Positions 42,803 to 51,137 of a stretch of DNA of 64,000 nucleotides are shown here, piece by piece. Under the pieces are notes generated by a model. That model ran no database searches and was not told where the DNA came from. It was given only the letters and a program-made list of their open reading frames with translations. Source of the stretch: Maricaulis sp965228215 (lineage in GTDB: Bacteria; Pseudomonadota; Alphaproteobacteria; Caulobacterales; Maricaulaceae); the NCBI GenBank assembly GCA_965228215.1, contig OZ245800.1, forward strand, positions 372,001 through 436,000, read 5' to 3'. The position numbers and the translations under genes are program-made. The stretch's first letter is position 1. The number at the start of each line of letters is the position of its first letter.

Positions 42803-44419
42803 TTACTTGATACGCGGCAGCTCGCTGAACTGGTGGAAGGGCGGCGGAGAGGACAGGGTCCACTCGAGCGTCGTTGCCCCTTCACCCCAAGGATTGGCGT
42901 CGGCCTTCCGGCGGCGAATCATGGATTCGATCAGCACCAGGAAGAAGAGCACCATACCCACGAGCATGATCACATAGCCCCACGAGGAGACTTCATTCCA
43001 CTGCGAGAAGGCATCCGGATAGTCGACATAGCGACGCGGCATGCCCTGCAGGCCCAGGAAGTGCTGCGGGAAGAAGATCACGTTCGCGCCCACGAAGAAG
43101 AACAGGAACTGCAGACGTGCGAGCATGGAATTGTACTTCACGCCCCAGATCTTCTCGTACCAGTAGTACCAGCCCGCGAAGATCGCGAAGACGGCACCGA
43201 GCGACAGCACATAGTGGAAGTGCGCCACGACGTAATAGGTGTCGTGCAGCGGCTGGTCGATACCGGCATTGGCCAGCACCACGCCCGTCACACCACCGAC
43301 GGTGAACAGGAAGATGAAGCCGATCGCCCACATCATCGGGGTGCGGAATTCGATGGAACCGCCCCACATCGTCGCGATCCACGAGAACACCTTGATGCCT
43401 GTCGGCACCGCGATGACCATGGTGGCCGCCACGAAATAGGCCTTCAGATCCACCGGCATGCCGACCGTGTACATGTGGTGTGCCCACACGATGAAGCCGA
43501 TGAAGCCGATGGCGACCATGGCGTAGGCCATGCCCAGATAGCCGAAGACCGGCTTGCGGGAGAAGGTCGACACGATGTGCGAGATGATGCCGAAGCCCGG
43601 CAGGATCAGGATGTAGACTTCCGGGTGTCCGAAGAACCAGAACAGGTGCTGGAACATCACCGGATCACCACCGCCGGCCGGATCGAAGAAGGCCGTGCCG
43701 AAATTGCGGTCGGTGAGCAGCATGGTCAGCGCGCCGGCGAGAACCGGAAGCGAGAGCAGCAGCAGGAAGACCGTGACCAGCATGGACCAGACGAACAACG
43801 GCATCTTGTGGATCGTCATGCCCGGAGCGCGCATGTTGAAGATCGTGGTGATGAAGTTGATCGCGCCCAGGATGGAGCTCACACCGGCAATGTGCAGCGA
43901 CAGGATCAGCAGATCCATCGCCGGACCGTCATGGCCCATTGTCGACAAGGGCGGGTAGAGCACCCAGCCGCCGCCGAAGCCCATATTCTGGCCCGTACCC
44001 GGGACAAACATGGACAGGAAGGCCAGGCCGAAGGCTGCGGGCAGCAGCCAGAAGGAGATGTTGTTCATGCGCGGGAATGCCATGTCCGGCGCGCCGATCA
44101 TCAGCGGTACGAACCAGTTCCCGAAACCACCGATCAGCGCCGGCATGACCATGAAGAAGATCATGATCAGACCGTGCATCGTGGTGATCACATTGTAGTT
44201 GTGCTCATTGCCCCAGAAACCGCCGTTGAAGACCTGGAGACCCGGTTCGGCGAGCTCCCAGCGGATGAGGCCGGACATGGCACCGCCGATAATCCCCGCG
44301 AAGATCGCGAAGATCAGGTACATCGTGCCGATGTCCTTGTGGTTGGTGGAATACACCCAGCGCTTCCAATCCCAGAGGCTGGGGGTGTGATCGTCGTGCG
44401 TTGCAGCTTCAGCAGACAT
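42803..44419 (-). CDS. ctaD: Cytochrome c oxidase subunit I (aa3 type, A1)
   Basis: A 538-aa haem-copper oxidase core subunit. Haem and copper ligands are visible: HGLIMIFFMV, GHPEVYILILPGFG (with the Glu and cross-linked Tyr of type A1 D-channel oxidases), WAHHMYTVG, and AHFHYVLSLG. It reduces O2 to water and pumps protons. The gene lies 13 bases after ctaC and 9 bases before ctaB. Confidence 0.98.
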   Translation of the reverse strand: MSAEAATHDDHTPSLWDWKRWVYSTNHKDIGTMYLIFAIFAGIIGGAMSGLIRWELAEPGLQVFNGGFWGNEHNYNVITTMHGLIMIFFMVMPALIGGFGNWFVPLMIGAPDMAFPRMNNISFWLLPAAFGLAFLSMFVPGTGQNMGFGGGWVLYPPLSTMGHDGPAMDLLILSLHIAGVSSILGAINFITTIFNMRAPGMTIHKMPLFVWSMLVTVFLLLLSLPVLAGALTMLLTDRNFGTAFFDPAGGGDPVMFQHLFWFFGHPEVYILILPGFGIISHIVSTFSRKPVFGYLGMAYAMVAIGFIGFIVWAHHMYTVGMPVDLKAYFVAATMVIAVPTGIKVFSWIATMWGGSIEFRTPMMWAIGFIFLFTVGGVTGVVLANAGIDQPLHDTYYVVAHFHYVLSLGAVFAIFAGWYYWYEKIWGVKYNSMLARLQFLFFFVGANVIFFPQHFLGLQGMPRRYVDYPDAFSQWNEVSSWGYVIMLVGMVLFFLVLIESMIRRRKADANPWGEGATTLEWTLSSPPPFHQFSELPRIK

Positions 44420-44432
44420 GGTTCAGCCCGTC

Positions 44433-45275
44433 CTAGTCCAATTGCGCCAGGCGCGTTTGCCGCGCGGCATTGTATTCAGCGATGATGGCATTGCCCTCAT
44501 CCGAACCTGGTCCGGCCTCGATCCAGGCATCGAAAGCTTCCTGCGAAACCGCATGAACTTCGATCGGCATGAAAGCGTGGCGCAGGCCACAGAGTTCCGA
44601 GCATTGACCGTAGTAGACGCCTTCCTGATCGACGCGGAACCAGGCCTCGTTGAGGCGGCCCGGGATGGCGTCCATCTTCGTGCCGAAGGCCGGCATCGCC
44701 CAGTTGTGGATCACGTCGGCAGCCGCGACCTGGAGGCGCACGGTGGCACCAACCGGAACGACGACCGGGTAATCAACCGACAGATTGCGCAACTGGCCCG
44801 GACCGATGTCCTCGTCCGGGATCATGTTGGAGAAGTATTCGCCGCCGCCATGATCGACATACTCATAACCCCAATACCACTGGTAACCGGTGGTCTTGAT
44901 GGTGAAGTCGGCTTCCGGGATCTCGTCTTGGAAATACAGGAGCGGGAAGGAGAAGACCGAGATAACGACCAGGATAAGGACCGGGATCGCCGTCCAGACC
45001 ACTTCCAGGAAGGTGTTGTGCGAGAATTTCGCCGGCTCCGGATTGGCCTTCCGGTTGTACCGGATGATGATCCAGATGAGCAGGCCCATCACGAACAGAG
45101 TGATCACCGTGATGATCGGCAGGAGCAGCCAGTCGTGGAACCAGACGGCTCGCTCCATGATCGGTGTGACGGCCGGCTGGAAACCCAGGCCTCCGTCCGT
45201 CGGTTGACCCGGCGTAGCGAACGCAGCGGTCGCGGCGGTCATCCAGGTGAGCAGGATTGCGGTCAAGAAACGCAT
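44433..45275 (-). CDS. ctaC: Cytochrome c oxidase subunit II
   Basis: A 280-aa subunit with a signal peptide (MRFLTAILLTWMTAATAAFA), two membrane helices and a periplasmic cupredoxin domain. The CuA ligands are in GQCSELCGLRHAFMPIEV (C-x3-C-x3-H-x2-M) with an upstream His in DVIHNWAMPAFG, and the aromatic patch is YQWYWGYEY. It receives electrons from cytochrome c. No fused cytochrome c domain is present. The start is the ATG at 45273-45275, five codons inside a longer open frame. First gene of the cox operon. Confidence 0.97.
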   Translation of the reverse strand: MRFLTAILLTWMTAATAAFATPGQPTDGGLGFQPAVTPIMERAVWFHDWLLLPIITVITLFVMGLLIWIIIRYNRKANPEPAKFSHNTFLEVVWTAIPVLILVVISVFSFPLLYFQDEIPEADFTIKTTGYQWYWGYEYVDHGGGEYFSNMIPDEDIGPGQLRNLSVDYPVVVPVGATVRLQVAAADVIHNWAMPAFGTKMDAIPGRLNEAWFRVDQEGVYYGQCSELCGLRHAFMPIEVHAVSQEAFDAWIEAGPGSDEGNAIIAEYNAARQTRLAQLD

Positions 45276-45331
45276 GGCTTCCCCATACAAGTCAGGCGTG
45301 ATGGCGAGGGGACCCTCGCCGATGGCGGCGG

Positions 45332-45360
45332 AATATAGTGCCGGTCGACTGCCCTGTCAG
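45332..45360 (-). promoter_or_regulatory. Sigma-70 promoter of the cytochrome oxidase operon
   Basis: On the minus strand CTGACA (45360-45355), a 17-base spacer, then TATATT (45337-45332): five of six matches in each box at ideal spacing. The transcript would start about 50 bases ahead of ctaC and cover ctaC to surf1. Confidence 0.75.
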
Positions 45361-45527
45361 GCCGTCAATGGCATTTTTTGTAGTACGAGTCGCAGACCCG
45401 TACGTTTGGACCCTGTTTTACGCTTTAGATCAACTGGTTACACGTGGGGAAAACACCCACGATGGTCAGAGCCGTCCGCGCGTCTAGATATGGTAGAGTG
45501 GTTTCGCCGGTCTTGGAGGTCCAATTT

Positions 45528-46091
45528 ATGCGTCCAATCGTCACATTATTCGCCCTTATGACACTCGCGATCAGCGCGCCGGCTGCGGCCCAAGTGCAGG
45601 TTATTGGCGATTCGGCAGCCTCGTCCTGTTTCCGCGGCGTCGAGCGCAATCGCGCCGCCTTGCAAACACTGGAACACTGCACGACTGCGCTCGAACGCGA
45701 CGTGCTCGCGCCGCGCGACCGGGCCGCCACCCACGTCAATCGCGGCATCATCCATCTCCGGCGCAATCAGCTTGACCGGGCGGCGGCCGATTTTGGCCGC
45801 GCCTCCGAGCTTGATCGCGACGGCAGGCTGCGCGGAGCCATCGCCGTAAACCGCTCGGCCGTTCTCCTGCGCCAGGGCTTCGTATCGGCGGCACTGGAAC
45901 AGACTGATATCGCTCTCGCCGAAACCGGGCCGCATCGCGCCGACGCCTGGTTCAACCGGGCGGTCGCCCTCGAGGAACTCGACGATCTGACCGGCGCCTA
46001 CCATGCCTATCGGGAAGCCCAGGCACTACGCCCTGGCTGGCCGGCACCGGCGCGCGAGCTGGCCCGTTTCAGCGTCGACGGCTCGAGCTGA
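45528..46091 (+). CDS. Secreted TPR-repeat protein
   Basis: A 187-aa protein with a signal peptide (IVTLFALMTLAISAPAAAQ) and about three tetratricopeptide repeats (ATHVNRGIIHLRRNQLDRAA, AIAVNRSAVLLRQGFVSAAL, ADAWFNRAVALEELDDLTGA). A pair of cysteines (SSCFRG and LEHCTTA) may form a disulfide. It should be a periplasmic scaffold; the partner is unknown. GGAGG at 45515-45519 supports the ATG at 45528. It is divergent from ctaC (252-base gap holding the cox promoter) and 99 bases upstream of tldD. Confidence 0.85.
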   Translation: MRPIVTLFALMTLAISAPAAAQVQVIGDSAASSCFRGVERNRAALQTLEHCTTALERDVLAPRDRAATHVNRGIIHLRRNQLDRAAADFGRASELDRDGRLRGAIAVNRSAVLLRQGFVSAALEQTDIALAETGPHRADAWFNRAVALEELDDLTGAYHAYREAQALRPGWPAPARELARFSVDGSS

Positions 46092-46190
46092 CCGCAACGC
46101 GTCCGGCTGCATCGCAGGCCCGCGGTTTCCTCGGACGGGCGGCTCGACTATGTCTTGGACTAGGTATTCGCCAACTCACGGACCCCGACC

Positions 46191-47606
46191 ATGTCAGATT
46201 CGCCCATCGAGAATTTCGATTTCGACGCCGATGATATCCGCCCGATCCTCTCGGACGTGGTTGGCGGCGCCGATGATGGCGAACTCTTCCTGGAAACCTC
46301 TGTTTCCGAATCCCTGGTCTTCGATGACGGCCGGCTGAAATCGGCCAATTTCGATGCGGGCCGCGGTTTCGGCCTGCGCTGCGTGGCAGGCGAGGCCTTC
46401 GGTTATGCCCACTCCTCCGACGCCTCGCTGGACGCGGTCAAACGCGCGGCAGAAACGGCATCGGCCGCCAAGCGCGGACATAGCGGCGTTACGGATACCG
46501 GCCCGGCCGGTACCAATCGCCAGCTTTACGCGCCCGTCGATCCGGTGTCGGAACCGGTCTTCGAGGTGAAGTCGGCACTCCTCCAGGAGATCGACGCCTA
46601 TTGCCGCGGACAGGAAAGCGGCGTGGTCCAGGTCAGCGCCTCGATCGCGGCCTCCCGACGTGCCGTCTCGATCATCCGGGCCGATGGCGACATGAAAACG
46701 GATATCCGTCCGCTGGTCCGTCTCAATGTGTCGGTGACGATGGAGAAGGACGGTCGCCGTGAGACCGGCTCTGCCGGCGCCGGTGGTCGCGCGATGTTTG
46801 ACCAGTGGATCGAGCCGTCCGCATGGAAATCCCTCGCCGATGAAGCAATCCGGATCGCCAAGGTCAATCTCGACGCCGTCGACGCACCGGCCGGCGTGAT
46901 GGATGTCGTGCTGGGCGCGGGCTGGCCGGCCGTACTGCTGCACGAAGCGGTCGGTCACGGCCTGGAAGGTGATTTCAACCGCAAGGGCTCCTCGGCCTTC
47001 GCGGGCAAGATGGGCGAGCGTGTTGCCGCACCGGGCGTGACCGTCATCGATGACGGCACGATGCCGGAGCGCCGCGGTTCGCTGACCATTGATGATGAAG
47101 GCACGCCGACCGAACGCACGGTGCTGATCGAGGACGGTATCCTGGTCGGCTACATGCAGGACCGGATGAATGCGCGTCTGATGGGCCAGAAGCCCACGGG
47201 CAATGGCCGGCGCCAGTCCTACGCCCACCCGCCCCTGCCGCGCATGACCAATACCTACATGCTGGCCGGCCAGCACAAGCGCGAGGAAATGGTGGAGAGC
47301 CTGAAGGACGGGATTTATGCCGTGAATTTCGGCGGCGGCCAGGTCGACATCACGTCGGGCAAATTCGTCTTCCAGTGCACCGAGGCCTATCGCGTCATCA
47401 ACGGCAAGATCGACGCGCCGGTAAAGGGCGCGACGCTGATCGGTGACGGCCCGACCTCTCTGACCCAGATCTCGATGATCGGTGATGATTTCGAGATGGA
47501 TCCGGGTGTCGGCATGTGCGGCAAGGCCGGACAGGGTGTGCCGGTCGGTGTCGGCCAGCCGAGCCTGAAGATCACCGGCCTGACGGTCGGCGGCGCAGCC
47601 GCCTGA
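46191..47606 (+). CDS. tldD: Metalloprotease TldD
   Basis: A 471-aa member of the TldD/PmbA family. The zinc-binding motif is in LLHEAVGHGLEGDFNRKG (HExxxH, about residue 250), followed by a conserved C-terminal half with NARLMGQKPTGNGRRQSYAHP (cited in part) and the third ligand in the Gly-Gly-Gln region. TldD forms a heterodimer with TldE/PmbA that trims unfolded leader peptides; a PmbA gene is not in this window. Two codons of alternative upstream start are unlikely; the ATG matches family length. Confidence 0.95.
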   Translation: MSDSPIENFDFDADDIRPILSDVVGGADDGELFLETSVSESLVFDDGRLKSANFDAGRGFGLRCVAGEAFGYAHSSDASLDAVKRAAETASAAKRGHSGVTDTGPAGTNRQLYAPVDPVSEPVFEVKSALLQEIDAYCRGQESGVVQVSASIAASRRAVSIIRADGDMKTDIRPLVRLNVSVTMEKDGRRETGSAGAGGRAMFDQWIEPSAWKSLADEAIRIAKVNLDAVDAPAGVMDVVLGAGWPAVLLHEAVGHGLEGDFNRKGSSAFAGKMGERVAAPGVTVIDDGTMPERRGSLTIDDEGTPTERTVLIEDGILVGYMQDRMNARLMGQKPTGNGRRQSYAHPPLPRMTNTYMLAGQHKREEMVESLKDGIYAVNFGGGQVDITSGKFVFQCTEAYRVINGKIDAPVKGATLIGDGPTSLTQISMIGDDFEMDPGVGMCGKAGQGVPVGVGQPSLKITGLTVGGAAA

Positions 47607-47754
47607 TTTCACAGGAAATTTCCGGCGAACCTTGCAGGACCGTAGCAAAGCTCACGGAACGGTGACGTTTCTAACTGATCCTTACGTAGCGTCTTTTACA
47701 GAGCGGTCTTATCCCTGATCTCGCGGCTGGGCAGGCGCAGACTCTAGGGACGAC

Positions 47755-49872
47755 ATGCGAGGGAATTGGACACGAGCGGTTGTGGGAACCGCGATCTTCG
47801 GCATTGCTGCCGGGATCACTCCAACCATGGCACAGGATGCCGACACCTCACCGACCACCGACAATGTTCAGGTCAGTGCAGGCATCGCCACCTATTCACC
47901 AACTTTTTTTACGGCGTTTGTACCGGTAACCGCGCTCGACATGGTTCAGCGCATTCCGGGGTTCAGCCTGTCGAATGGTGACACCAATCGACGCGGTCTG
48001 GGCGACAGTTTCGGCAATCTCCTGATCAACGGTGCTCGGCCGTCGAACAAGTCGCTGTCACTGCAGACCGTATTGCAGCGGATCCGGGCGGAGGATGTCG
48101 AACGCATCGAACTCGTCCAGGAGGCGCTGCCGCAATTCGACATGCGCGGCCATCCGCGCCTGGTCAATGTGATCCTGCGCGAAGGTGCGGGCAATTCGGG
48201 CTCCTGGCAGGCCCGGCTGAGCCTCTCCGATGCCCAGCGCCTCGGACCGCGCGGCATCGTGTCCTACACGACCCGCCTCGGCGATGCGGAAGTCACCCTC
48301 GGCCTCGATACCGGCTGGATGGGCAATCGTGTCCGCCGCCGCGAGGAATTGTGGGATCTCGGCACGACCCTGGTCGAGCGCCGTTTCGACCACGACCAGC
48401 GTCACTACCAGGAAGCCGTCCCGACGATTTCCGTGAACTGGCCGATCGACGACAAATCCACCTTGCGTCTCGACACGCGGGTCTATGCCTGGGAATGGCG
48501 CCGGACCCAGTGGTCGGATGTGCAACAGCCCGTGGGGGCAGGCTTTGCACCGCTGCGCGTGGAGACCAATTCCACCGAAAATCACGGCTCGTCCTGGTCC
48601 GTCAACGCCGACTACGAGCGCGAGCTCACCGACAATATCAGCATCCAGACCATCGCCCTGGTCAGCCGCGAGCGCTGGGATGACGGTCCGGAAGCCTTCG
48701 CCAATTTCGACGCCGTAGCCGGGTTTTCCGGGGCGACGATCGTCAATGCCAATGGCGAGTACGAGGAGACGGCCTTCCGCCAGACCCTGTCCTGGGATCC
48801 CAATGACCGCCACGCCGTTGAAGTGGGTGCGGAGACTGCGCTCAACGCCCGCGATACCAGCCTGCGTCTGGAATTCGACAACGGCACGACGGTAACGCCG
48901 ATCAATCTTCCGGTCGCCGACACCCGCGTGGAGGAAGTGCGTTCGGAACTCTTCGCCACCCATTCCTGGACGATCAATGACCGGTTCAGCCTGGAAAGCG
49001 GGCTGCGCTACGAGATGTCGGAGATCACCCAGACCGGCGATGCCAACCAGACGCGGACGTTCAACTATGCCAAGCCCAGCTTCACGCTGAACTGGCGCCG
49101 CGACGACCGTAATCGCATCCGCTTCACCGCTCGCCGCGATGTCGCGCAGCTGAGTTTCGGCAAGTTCGCCAGCTCGGTCGATGTGGCGGACAATAATTCC
49201 ACGCTCGGCAATCCGGACTATGTGCCCCAGCGCACGGTCACGCTGGAAGCCGAATGGGAGCGCCGTTTCGGAGATGACGGCTCGGTCTCGCTCAAGATCG
49301 GCCATGACTGGATCCAGGATCTCGACGGCTGGGTGCCGATCACGACGCCGACCGGCGTGTTCGACGCGCCGGGCAATATCGGCGATGGCACGAATTTCCG
49401 CGTCACCGGCAATATGACGACGCCGCTGGACCGGCTGGGCCTGTCCAATGCCGTCATCGATGTCTTCCTGGAGTGGTACAATACCAATGTCACGGATCCG
49501 CTGACCGGCATGGACCGCCACTGGTCCGGCTATCGCGAATGGGAATTGCGCCTGGATTACCGCCAGACATTCCCGGAGCATCAGCTGGCCTGGGGCTGGG
49601 ACTATTTCTGGCTCTCGGATGGGGAGATCTTCCGGGCCCAGGAATACCGGGTCCAGGGTTTCACCGACGGCGATCTGGATATCTATGTCGAGACCACGCG
49701 CTGGTTCGACATGACGACCCGGCTTGGCGTGGACGGTGTCATCAATAATGGCGATGACCGGGAACGGATCTTCTATAATGGCTCCCGAGCCCTCGGGAAT
49801 GTCCGGGCCATCGAATACCAGAACGCCTCCATGGGCCCGACCTGGTATCTGCAATTGCGGGGGACGTTCTAG
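47755..49872 (+). CDS. TonB-dependent outer-membrane receptor
   Basis: A 705-aa protein: signal peptide (VVGTAIFGIAAGITPTMAQ), a plug domain (about 40-150) with TALDMVQRIPGFSLSNGD and FGNLLINGARPSNKS, and a long beta-barrel of alternating strands ending in the expected C-terminal aromatic (LQLRGTF). It will import an unknown large or scarce substrate with TonB energy. The plug is short and lacks an N-terminal signalling extension, so no anti-sigma partner is implied. No substrate-specific genes are adjacent. Confidence 0.9.
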   Translation: MRGNWTRAVVGTAIFGIAAGITPTMAQDADTSPTTDNVQVSAGIATYSPTFFTAFVPVTALDMVQRIPGFSLSNGDTNRRGLGDSFGNLLINGARPSNKSLSLQTVLQRIRAEDVERIELVQEALPQFDMRGHPRLVNVILREGAGNSGSWQARLSLSDAQRLGPRGIVSYTTRLGDAEVTLGLDTGWMGNRVRRREELWDLGTTLVERRFDHDQRHYQEAVPTISVNWPIDDKSTLRLDTRVYAWEWRRTQWSDVQQPVGAGFAPLRVETNSTENHGSSWSVNADYERELTDNISIQTIALVSRERWDDGPEAFANFDAVAGFSGATIVNANGEYEETAFRQTLSWDPNDRHAVEVGAETALNARDTSLRLEFDNGTTVTPINLPVADTRVEEVRSELFATHSWTINDRFSLESGLRYEMSEITQTGDANQTRTFNYAKPSFTLNWRRDDRNRIRFTARRDVAQLSFGKFASSVDVADNNSTLGNPDYVPQRTVTLEAEWERRFGDDGSVSLKIGHDWIQDLDGWVPITTPTGVFDAPGNIGDGTNFRVTGNMTTPLDRLGLSNAVIDVFLEWYNTNVTDPLTGMDRHWSGYREWELRLDYRQTFPEHQLAWGWDYFWLSDGEIFRAQEYRVQGFTDGDLDIYVETTRWFDMTTRLGVDGVINNGDDRERIFYNGSRALGNVRAIEYQNASMGPTWYLQLRGTF

Positions 49873-50037
49873 ACGGGCGCACCCGCTGCCTGTCCGGAAT
49901 GTCTGACGCCGGAAAGCGTGGACGCGGCGGAGCAATCCTGACCGCGTTCACGCGATTTTGTCCAAGTTTCGTCCCGGCGAACCGGTTTTTGGACACTTTG
50001 CATTCGCATAACGCCGCATTTGGGGTAGAATACTCAT

Positions 50038-51030
50038 ATGCAAAATACGCGAGAAAATACCTACGAAACTCACGGCCGGGCCGCGAGCGAGTCGCGGTCA
50101 CATGTCCGGAATGCCGGCACGGCAGCCCTCGCCATCCTGGCATCCTGCCTGATGATCGGGCCCGCTCTTGCGGATCCCGTTCAGCTGGGCCGGACCATGG
50201 CCGGTCACCCGACGATCGATCTCTCGATCGATGATTCGGGTCCCTTCACCTTTGTCTTCGATACCGGGGCCAGCCACAGCGCGATCGCGTTGCCTGTGGC
50301 ACGCGATCTCGGCTTCGACGGCACGATCGCGGCCTCCGACGAGGTCCAGGCCCTGACGACATTGTTCGAGGCCGAGCTCTTCACCCTGCAGAATGTCCGT
50401 GTCGGCAGCACGCCGGCGCGCAGTTTTTCCAGCGTGGTCCTCCCGGCCGATGACGGACCCCTCCCCGTCGTCGGTTTCCTCGCACCGGGCGATATCAATG
50501 TTGATCGCTACAGCGTGAATTTCGAGACCGGCGAGCTGGATCTCGATGCGCCGGCCCTGGCGCATCGTGACGGTATCCTGCATTCCGAGCTCGGCCTGCT
50601 CTTCGGCCGGGCGCGGCTGGGTGCCCGAAGTGTAGAGATCGCCGTGATGATCGATACGGGCACGCCGCGCAGTTTCGTGAATACGGCCCTGCGGCGTTAC
50701 CTGCCGCATCGCACCTTCTCGCTGACCTACCGGATCGCCGGTGTCGACAACAAGGACACGACCGACGGCACACCGATCCGCATCCGCCGCCTCAACATGG
50801 GTGGTCTCTGCATGAGCCGCGTCGACGTGCTCTATTCGGAACTCGACATTTTCAGCGCACTCGGCTGGAGCGACCGCCCGGCCATGGTGGTGGGCATGGA
50901 TATCCTCAACTCCACCCAGCTCACCGTCGACCAGACGACCGGCCATTTCGAACTCTCTGCCCAGACGCCCTCGGACGGCTGCGATGATCGTACGCAGCTG
51001 GAGGAATTGCCGGAGATCACGCTGGGATAG
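50038..51030 (+). CDS. Secreted single-chain retropepsin-like aspartyl protease
   Basis: A 330-aa protein. A polar N-terminus of about 25 residues is followed by a hydrophobic stretch (AALAILASCLMIGPALA), a signal peptide or anchor. Two aspartic protease motifs are present: FVFDTGASHSAIA in the first half and AVMIDTGTPRSFV in the second, so one chain carries both lobes. The second half also has two cysteines (LCMSR, DGCDD). Targets are unknown. It ends before a strong terminator hairpin and faces the POT transporter gene. Confidence 0.82.
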   Translation: MQNTRENTYETHGRAASESRSHVRNAGTAALAILASCLMIGPALADPVQLGRTMAGHPTIDLSIDDSGPFTFVFDTGASHSAIALPVARDLGFDGTIAASDEVQALTTLFEAELFTLQNVRVGSTPARSFSSVVLPADDGPLPVVGFLAPGDINVDRYSVNFETGELDLDAPALAHRDGILHSELGLLFGRARLGARSVEIAVMIDTGTPRSFVNTALRRYLPHRTFSLTYRIAGVDNKDTTDGTPIRIRRLNMGGLCMSRVDVLYSELDIFSALGWSDRPAMVVGMDILNSTQLTVDQTTGHFELSAQTPSDGCDDRTQLEELPEITLG

Positions 51031-51084
51031 ATTTCCCCCGCCCCCCGGGGGGATTTGGGCCACATGACCAAGGCCCAGAAGAAA

Positions 51085-51110
51085 GGCCGCGGAGCTTGCG
51101 CTCCGCGGCC
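51085..51110. terminator. Bidirectional hairpin terminator
   Basis: GGCCGCGGAGC (51085-51095) and GCTCCGCGGCC (51100-51110) are perfectly complementary with a 4-base loop; TTGTCCTTTG follows on the plus strand and TTTCTTCTG on the minus strand. It separates the convergent protease and transporter genes. Confidence 0.85.
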
Positions 51111-51137
51111 TTGTCCTTTGCAGAATGCCTGCGAGGC

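Noticed and set aside
41762..44485. A 907-codon open frame on the plus strand across ctaB and ctaD
   Set aside because: His/Asp/Arg/Glu-rich antisense translation of hydrophobic membrane-protein genes; ctaD and ctaB on the other strand are unmistakable.
51034..51053. Run of C and G after the aspartyl protease gene, hairpin-like
   Set aside because: The arms leave no proper loop and no U-run follows; the real terminator is the perfect hairpin 30 bases later.
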